A program made the translations under genes and the position numbers. 37,770 nt of DNA, taken from positions 1-37,770 of the forward strand of contig PUMT01000149.1 of the NCBI GenBank assembly GCA_003551495.1, read 5' to 3'. Positions 32,922-37,770 of the stretch are shown in pieces (within the stretch, counting starts at the first letter, position 1; every line of letters starts with the position of its first letter). The notes beneath the pieces are model-generated. The model ran no database searches. It was not told the DNA's origin and saw nothing but the letters and a program-made list of their open reading frames with translations. The DNA is from Bacteroidota bacterium (GTDB lineage: Bacteria > Bacteroidota > Bacteroidia > Bacteroidales > PUMT01).

Positions 32922-33499
32922 TACAACCTTCTTAACGCGTTCTTAACAAGACTCTCAACAGTATGGCCGTCATTCTCAGACAACAGACGGCTGATTGCTT
33001 TTTCAACAGAAGCTTTCTGAAAACCAAGCGCAACAAGTGCAGAAAGGGCCTCGTCCCTGACACTGGTTCCGGCAGGGGAAACAATCCCCTCTCCTGCCGT
33101 TTTGCCCAGTTTATTCTTCAAATCAACTATCACCCTTTGGGCTGATCTTAACCCGATTCCCTTTACACTTTTCAGGGTGTCGGCATTCCCTTCCAGGATT
33201 GCCTTCTCTATCTCGGCCGGAGACAATGAAGATAACATCATCCGGGCAGTATTGGCACCTATACCTGAAACTGTTATAAGCAGCCTGAACAATTCTCTTT
33301 CTTCAGTATCTGCAAATCCGAAAAAAAGATGAGCATCCTCCCGTACCACCTGGTGAATAAAGATTTTGGCTTCATCCCTGCCCGACAGGGTGGTATAGGT
33401 ATTAAGTGAAATATTCACAAAATAGCCTGTTCCCTTATTGTCAATTACAAGGTTTGCAGGTGTAAGCTCAACAATCCGGCCGGTTATATATTCGTACAT
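32921..33499 (-). CDS. ruvA: Holliday junction branch migration protein RuvA
   Basis: Binds four-way DNA junctions and loads the RuvB motor. The 192-residue protein has the OB-fold N-terminal domain (MYEYITGRIVELTPANLVID), two helix-hairpin-helix motifs (VSGIGANTARMMLSSL about 75-90 and VKGIGLRSAQRVIVDL about 110-125), and the C-terminal RuvB-contact domain (DEALSALVALGFQKASVEKAI). Length is normal. ruvB and ruvC are not adjacent. Its stop overlaps the sprA GTG by one base, so the two are translationally coupled; this gene pair is a conserved Bacteroidota arrangement. No clear promoter box was found in the 126 bases immediately upstream. Confidence 0.97.
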   Translation of the reverse strand: MYEYITGRIVELTPANLVIDNKGTGYFVNISLNTYTTLSGRDEAKIFIHQVVREDAHLFFGFADTEERELFRLLITVSGIGANTARMMLSSLSPAEIEKAILEGNADTLKSVKGIGLRSAQRVIVDLKNKLGKTAGEGIVSPAGTSVRDEALSALVALGFQKASVEKAISRLLSENDGHTVESLVKNALRRL

Positions 33500-33624
33500 T
33501 TACAGTGGCTTTAAGGCGTTTTTAATGAGGCTAAAAATACATAAAAAAAAACAGCAAAAGCATTATCAGTTTTTTTAATTTCTTATTTCAAAATCACATC
33601 TGAATCCTGTGCCGGCAAGAACAG

Positions 33625-33655
33625 TTTGATTATTCTCAGTTATGTTTTATATTTG
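33625..33655 (+). promoter_or_regulatory. Bacteroidota promoter of the proline dehydrogenase gene
   Basis: TTTG (33625-33628), 19 bases, then TATATTTG (33648-33655): an exact consensus match. The start site would be near 33662. This places the TTG at 33626 inside the -33 box, which rules it out as a translation start and supports the ATG at 33710. Confidence 0.7.
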
Positions 33656-33709
33656 ATAACTAACCCTTATTTTTCCGGGTTTTTTATTAAAACATCATAC
33701 GAAAAAGAG

Positions 33710-34888
33710 ATGAATTTGTTCCAAAATACGGAGACTGCTTTTCAGTATAAAACCAACAGGGAACTAAAAAAGGCACTATTTCTCTTCAGGGCTATGTCAA
33801 AACCCTGGATAGTCAGACCCGGAAGTATTTTTGCCATTGCCGCCCTGAAAATCGGCCTTCCCCTTGGCTGGGTAGTCAAACCAACAATTTTCAGTCATTT
33901 CTGCGGGGGGGAGGACATTGACCAAAGCCTTAAAGTGACCAAAAAGCTATCAGGATTCAATGTGAAAACTATATTGGACTATTCTGTCGAAGCCAAGAAG
34001 GATGAGAAAGAGATCAGTGCGGTTCTCAGTGAAACGCTCAAAACAATAGAGGTTGCTTCGGGGAATCCGGATATACCGTTTGCAGTATTCAAACCGACAG
34101 CCTTTGCTCCTGTAACCCTTCTGACAAAAGCATCTGCCGGAGACACCCTTTTACCCTCTGAAGAAGAGGGTTTGAAAAAGTTCCGGAAACGTATATATAC
34201 TCTTTGCGAAACTGCAAGCCGCCTGGATGTGCCAATTCTAATAGATGCTGAAGAATCTTTTTACCAGGATATAATTGACCGGGTTGCAGGGGAAATGATG
34301 GAGCAGTTCAACAAAAAAAAGGCGATAGTGTTCAACACACTGCAAATGTACCGTCATGACCGCACACAGTTTCTTTCAAATTGTTTTGAGAAGGCGGTTA
34401 AAGGAGGTTATTTTGCAGGAATAAAACTGGTGAGGGGTGCCTACCTGGAAAAGGAGCGGTTAAGGGCAGGGAAAATGGGGTATCCTTCTCCCGTTCACCC
34501 CGACAAGGAGAGTACAGACCGTGCATATGACAATGCATTGAGTTTCTGCATTGAAAATATGGACAGGATATACCTGTTCAATGGAACGCATAACGAGAAA
34601 AGCTGCCTGCATATGAATGAAGAGATGAAAAAGCATAATATTGCAAATAACGATCAAAGGGCATATCATTCACAGTTATACGGAATGAGCGATCACATAA
34701 GTTTCAATCTTGCAGCCGGAGGTTACAATGTTGCCAAATACCTCCCATACGGGCCAGTGAATCAGGTTTTGCCATACCTCATCCGCAGGGCTGAAGAGAA
34801 CAGGGCGGTAGCCGGACAAACTGGAAGGGAGCTCATGCTGATAAAAACAGAAATGAAAAGAAGAAAGCAATTAAAAAACAAAACTTAA
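33710..34888 (+). CDS. Proline dehydrogenase
   Basis: An FAD enzyme oxidising proline to pyrroline-5-carboxylate and passing electrons to the respiratory chain. The monofunctional 392-residue protein is a TIM barrel with the expected motifs: VLIDAEESFYQ-like (here PILIDAEESFYQD), KLVRGAYLEKER in the second half, and the C-terminal YLIRRAEEN that binds the substrate carboxylate. The ATG at 33710 (MNLFQNTETAFQYKTNRELK) is preceded by an AAAAAGAG stretch and by a consensus promoter that excludes longer starts. The gene for pyrroline-5-carboxylate dehydrogenase is not adjacent. A small membrane protein gene and then NADP-type glutamate dehydrogenase follow, a plausible proline-to-glutamate-to-oxoglutarate route. 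Confidence 0.93.
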   Translation: MNLFQNTETAFQYKTNRELKKALFLFRAMSKPWIVRPGSIFAIAALKIGLPLGWVVKPTIFSHFCGGEDIDQSLKVTKKLSGFNVKTILDYSVEAKKDEKEISAVLSETLKTIEVASGNPDIPFAVFKPTAFAPVTLLTKASAGDTLLPSEEEGLKKFRKRIYTLCETASRLDVPILIDAEESFYQDIIDRVAGEMMEQFNKKKAIVFNTLQMYRHDRTQFLSNCFEKAVKGGYFAGIKLVRGAYLEKERLRAGKMGYPSPVHPDKESTDRAYDNALSFCIENMDRIYLFNGTHNEKSCLHMNEEMKKHNIANNDQRAYHSQLYGMSDHISFNLAAGGYNVAKYLPYGPVNQVLPYLIRRAEENRAVAGQTGRELMLIKTEMKRRKQLKNKT

Positions 34889-34898
34889 CCGAACAATC

Positions 34899-35384
34899 AT
34901 GACAATTGACAACAACAGGAAATCGATTTCGATCAGGCTCAGGAAACTTATGGCAATGCTTTTGGCAGGGGCATTGATAATTATTGTCTATTTTACAGAC
35001 ATTCTCCATTCACCAGAGGGATGGTTCACCAAGCATCACCTTGCAGGGCTGATCCTGCTCATTTATATACTTTACTACATATTTGACTATATGCTGGAGC
35101 AAAACTATATATACTATACAGATTCAGGAGATAAAATAATGTTCCGTTATTATTCACTTAGGCCCCTTGAAAGCTCTCAAAATTCTATTGAAATTGCAAA
35201 GTCTGATTTTCACGATTTTAAAGTCATCCGATCATTCTTTAACCTGAAAGAAAAAATTGTCCTGTATCAGGCCACAAGGAGGGGTATTGCCAAATACCCT
35301 CCTATAAGCATCACAGCTCTCAACAAAACGGAAAAGGAAAAACTCTTCAATTCGCTCAACAGGGTAAAAGGCGTTCCCGCATGA
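34899..35384 (+). CDS. Small two-helix membrane protein, function unknown
   Basis: A 161-residue protein that I do not recognise. It starts 10 bases after the proline dehydrogenase stop and is probably co-transcribed. A short basic N-terminus (NRKSISIRLRKL) leads to two hydrophobic segments at about 18-34 (MAMLLAGALIIIVYFTD) and 49-63 (LAGLILLIYILYYIF). A cytoplasmic-type soluble domain of about 95 residues follows, rich in beta-strand pattern (YIYYTDSGDKIMFRYYSL, then KIVLYQATRRGIAKYPPISI), which could be a small PH-like or PilZ-like fold; this is a guess. No catalytic motif is visible. Confidence 0.7.
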   Translation: MTIDNNRKSISIRLRKLMAMLLAGALIIIVYFTDILHSPEGWFTKHHLAGLILLIYILYYIFDYMLEQNYIYYTDSGDKIMFRYYSLRPLESSQNSIEIAKSDFHDFKVIRSFFNLKEKIVLYQATRRGIAKYPPISITALNKTEKEKLFNSLNRVKGVPA

Positions 35385-35483
35385 AAAACATATTATAAAA
35401 CATAATTTTAACAGCTTTCTTTAATGAGAAACCTGTTATACCGGCATTAAAACCCGTGCAGTTTTTTATATGAGTAAAATCAT

Positions 35484-35513
35484 ATTGTAGCCTGCGCTTT
35501 TGTAATACTTTTG
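35484..35513 (+). promoter_or_regulatory. Bacteroidota promoter of gdhA
   Basis: TTG (35485-35487), 18 bases, then TACTTTTG (35506-35513). The predicted start site near 35520 gives a leader of about 65 bases before the ATG at 35586. An upstream in-frame TTG at 35511 overlaps the -7 box and so cannot be the start. Confidence 0.65.
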
Positions 35514-35585
35514 CTAAAGTTGCAACGGCAGCTACTTAAGAGGAAAATACTAAACCTATTGTTTTATCTTTTAAACACAATTAAT

Positions 35586-36923
35586 ATGAACGTAGATAAA
35601 TTAATGATCGACCTGGAGAAGAAACATCCGGGTGAGGTAGAATACCTTCAGGCAGTCAGGGAAGTACTCGAATCTATCGAGGAAATTTACAACCAGAATC
35701 CTCAGTTTGAGGCAGCAGGAATTATTGAAAGGCTTGTTGAGCCTGACAAGATTATAGCTTTCAAGGTACCATGGGTTGATGACCAGGGGCAGGCACATGT
35801 TAACCTTGGTTACAGAGTCCAGTTCAACAATGCAATCGGCCCTTACAAGGGAGGAATCCGTTTTCACCCAAGCGTAAACCTAAGCAGTCTGAAATTCCTG
35901 GGCTTTGAGCAGATATTCAAGAACAGTCTTACAACCCTCCCCATGGGAGGCGCAAAGGGAGGATCTGACTTCAACCCCAAAGGCAAGTCACAGCATGAAA
36001 TAATGCGCTTCTGCCATTCTTTCATGTTGCAGTTGTGGAAAAACCTTGGCCCCGACACCGATATCCCTGCAGGTGATATTGGAGTAGGCGGACGTGAAGT
36101 TGGATACATGTTTGGGATGCACAAAAAGCTCACAGGCGAACATACAGGAGTATTTACAGGTAAGGGAAGAAACTGGGGCGGCAGCCTTATCAGGCCTGAA
36201 GCAACCGGTTTCGGTGCAGTCTATTTTGCTGAGGAAATGCTTAAAGCTCAGGGTGAGACCCTGGAAGGCAAAATTGCCACAGTATCAGGTTTCGGAAATG
36301 TTTCCTGGGGTGCAATTACCAAGCTGAACCAGTTGGGCGCAAAGGTTGTAACCATTTCCGGACCTGACGGTTACATTTACGACCCCGATGGAATCAGCGG
36401 AGAAAAGATTGACTACCTTCTTGAACTGAGGGCTTCGAATCAGGATATTGCCAAGCCATATTCATATGAGTTCTCCAACGCTCAGTTCCATGAAGGCAAA
36501 CGCCCATGGGAAGTTAAATGCGACCTTGCTTTCCCCTGTGCTATACAGAACGAGCTTGACGAAAATGATGCCAAAAACCTGATTAAAAACGGCTGTAAAG
36601 TTGTTTCTGAAGGTGCAAATATGCCCTGTGTACCTGAGGCAATTGACCAGTTCCTTGAAAACAAGGTTCTTTACGGCCCCGGGAAGGCTGCAAATGCAGG
36701 CGGTGTGGCAACATCAGGACTTGAGCAGACACAAAATGCAATGAAGCTGAGCTGGCCTGCTGAAGAAGTAGAAGAAAAGCTTCACCGGATTATGGTCAAT
36801 ATTCATGATGCTTGTGCTAAATACGGTAAAGAGGAAGACGGATATATCAATTACATGAAAGGGGCTAACATTGCAGGTTTCATGAAAGTTGCAAATGCAA
36901 TGCTTGACCAGGGTGTTATATAG
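35586..36923 (+). CDS. gdhA: NADP-specific glutamate dehydrogenase
   Basis: Interconverts glutamate with 2-oxoglutarate and ammonia. From the ATG at 35586 it has 445 residues, the standard size of the hexameric small GDH family. Seen are the substrate-binding GPYKGGIRFHPSVNLSS (85-101), the catalytic Lys124 in PMGGAKGGSDF, RPEATGFGAVYF leading the Rossmann domain, and the dinucleotide loop SGFGNVSWGA. The NADP preference is inferred from resemblance to the E. coli/Bacteroides GdhA type. The longest frame would add 25 residues from TTG at 35511, but that start overlaps the promoter -7 box. A clean terminator follows. It may also work in ammonia assimilation rather than only in proline breakdown. 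Confidence 0.96.
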   Translation: MNVDKLMIDLEKKHPGEVEYLQAVREVLESIEEIYNQNPQFEAAGIIERLVEPDKIIAFKVPWVDDQGQAHVNLGYRVQFNNAIGPYKGGIRFHPSVNLSSLKFLGFEQIFKNSLTTLPMGGAKGGSDFNPKGKSQHEIMRFCHSFMLQLWKNLGPDTDIPAGDIGVGGREVGYMFGMHKKLTGEHTGVFTGKGRNWGGSLIRPEATGFGAVYFAEEMLKAQGETLEGKIATVSGFGNVSWGAITKLNQLGAKVVTISGPDGYIYDPDGISGEKIDYLLELRASNQDIAKPYSYEFSNAQFHEGKRPWEVKCDLAFPCAIQNELDENDAKNLIKNGCKVVSEGANMPCVPEAIDQFLENKVLYGPGKAANAGGVATSGLEQTQNAMKLSWPAEEVEEKLHRIMVNIHDACAKYGKEEDGYINYMKGANIAGFMKVANAMLDQGVI

Positions 36924-36945
36924 TTTTGGTTAATGGTTATATGGG

Positions 36946-36978
36946 AAAAAGGCTGTCCATTAAGGGCAGCCTTTTTTT
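36946..36978 (+). terminator. Rho-independent terminator of gdhA
   Basis: The arm AAAAAGGCTGTCC (36946-36958) pairs with GGGCAGCCTTTTT (36964-36976), including one G-U, around the five-base loop ATTAA. It ends in a run of seven T. It lies 23 bases after the gdhA stop. Confidence 0.9.
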
Positions 36979-37107
36979 ATATAATACCTGTAATTATTAG
37001 TTTAAAAAAACCTATTTTTGAAAGTGCCTTAAGCCCATACTTATTTAAAAGCTAATTTAATTACCGGTCAGTAATGAAAATCTGATTAATTAAAATACCT
37101 GACAGCT

Positions 37108-37770
37108 ATGAAAAAGAATATCTCCCAATTGATTTTTATTCTGTTATTATTTTTTTTAACTCCTGAATTATTTTCACAGCAATTTGCCCGGGCAGAACCT
37201 GAAAAAACCGGGCTTTCCAGTTCCCATTTAAGGGCACTGGCTGACACTGTAGAGAACTGGACAGAAACAGGCGAAATTACAGGAGCAGTGGTTTTGATAA
37301 TAAAGGACGGTTACATAGTGCTTAATGAAGCAATGGGATATGCCGATACAAAGAGAGGTATAAAAATGGAAACCGATCATATTTTCCGTTTAAGGTCAAT
37401 GACAAAGCCTTTTGTAGGTACTGCAATACTAATGCTGGCAGAAGAGGGGAAACTTTGCACGGAAGATAAGGTGTCAATGTATATTCCATCATTCAACAAA
37501 GAAGATAAAAAAGATATTACCATATACCAGCTCCTCACCCATACATCCGGTATAAGGGGGTCAATTTTCTCAAGCACGGGATCACCCTTTGAAACATTAT
37601 GGGAAGCTGTGGAAAATATCGGTAATGAAGGAACCCTGGCTTTCAGTCCCGGCACTTCATATAGCTACAGCGACCCCGGCTCAAGCACTCTCGGTGCAAT
37701 TATTGAATCTGTTACAGGAAAGCCCGCTGAATATTTCATATATGAACGTATTATCGGGCCGGCAGGACTG
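37108..37770 (+). CDS. Secreted serine hydrolase of the beta-lactamase/class C family, 5' part
   Basis: The first 221 residues of a penicillin-binding-protein-like serine hydrolase; it runs off the window. It has a signal peptide (KKNISQLIFILLLFFLTPEL, probable cleavage near FSQ at 22-24), so it is exported. The catalytic SxxK is Ser97-Met-Thr-Lys100. LLTHTSGI (142-149) is the usual segment before the lid, and Tyr187-Ser-Asp is at the place of the YxN motif, with Asp instead of Asn. The third motif (HxG/KTG) is beyond the edge. Such proteins are esterases, D-amino-acid amidases or peptidases more often than true beta-lactamases. A TATTTTTG -7-like box lies at 37013-37020. Confidence 0.85.
   Translation, partial: MKKNISQLIFILLLFFLTPELFSQQFARAEPEKTGLSSSHLRALADTVENWTETGEITGAVVLIIKDGYIVLNEAMGYADTKRGIKMETDHIFRLRSMTKPFVGTAILMLAEEGKLCTEDKVSMYIPSFNKEDKKDITIYQLLTHTSGIRGSIFSSTGSPFETLWEAVENIGNEGTLAFSPGTSYSYSDPGSSTLGAIIESVTGKPAEYFIYERIIGPAGL

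Overview
The window (about 41% GC by eye) comes from a Bacteroidota genome, most likely a Bacteroidales/Marinilabiliales-type anaerobe or facultative anaerobe. The evidence is the gliding/type IX secretion genes gldB and sprA, the gene order ruvA-sprA-gcvH, a gene derived from the Bacteroidota MurF/alanine racemase fusion, a single-family RsmI without the proteobacterial C-terminal extension, and several promoters of the Bacteroidota form TTTG-N17-20-TAnnTTTG. The bacterial ferredoxin and formate-tetrahydrofolate ligase fit anaerobic one-carbon metabolism. I see no tRNA, rRNA, CRISPR array, transposase, phage or plasmid gene. This is ordinary chromosomal backbone with some unusual local details.

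Layout. 1-2.4 kb: the end of an M20 amidohydrolase, a short 2[4Fe-4S] ferredoxin, a bidirectional terminator and fhs on the other strand. 2.5-7.4 kb: gldB (minus), an outer-membrane beta-barrel protein, a 378-base non-coding stretch with repeats, nadE and a Crp/Fnr regulator. 7.4-14.8 kb: a MurF-truncated alanine racemase and an acidic conserved protein that diverge from a palindromic promoter, then rsmI, a DEAD-box helicase, dnaB, ispE and a biotin carrier protein. 14.9-18.8 kb, all minus: an acyl-CoA carboxyltransferase beside the biotin carrier, then tgt and an LptF/LptG-type permease coupled by an ATGA overlap. 19.0-21.7 kb: an operon of a glycosyltransferase, an ECF sigma factor and rsmG, followed by rpmH. 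21.7-24.9 kb: pepD and an AbgT-family transporter, divergent. 25.0-33.5 kb: ruvA, the 7.4-kb sprA and gcvH, all minus. 33.7-37.8 kb: proline dehydrogenase, a small membrane protein, NADP-type glutamate dehydrogenase and the start of a secreted serine hydrolase.

How they work together. SprA is the outer-membrane translocon of the type IX secretion system and GldB belongs to the same gliding/secretion gene set. Dipeptidase, AbgT transporter, proline dehydrogenase and glutamate dehydrogenase point to peptide and amino-acid use. Fhs and GcvH both feed tetrahydrofolate one-carbon units. DnaB, RuvA, RpmH, RsmG, RsmI, Tgt, IspE, NadE and LptG are housekeeping.

I did not find a clearly new multi-gene system. 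The points most worth checking are: (a) the alanine racemase that keeps only the last domain of the MurF half; (b) a perfect palindrome that places identical -7 boxes on both strands between divergent genes; (c) an exact 18-base direct repeat 240 bases apart enclosing a 17-bp hairpin in front of nadE; (d) a Tgt with all three zinc cysteines replaced; and (e) a carboxyltransferase/biotin-carrier pair without a biotin carboxylase gene beside it. Promoter positions also suggest shorter starts than the longest reading frames for several genes.
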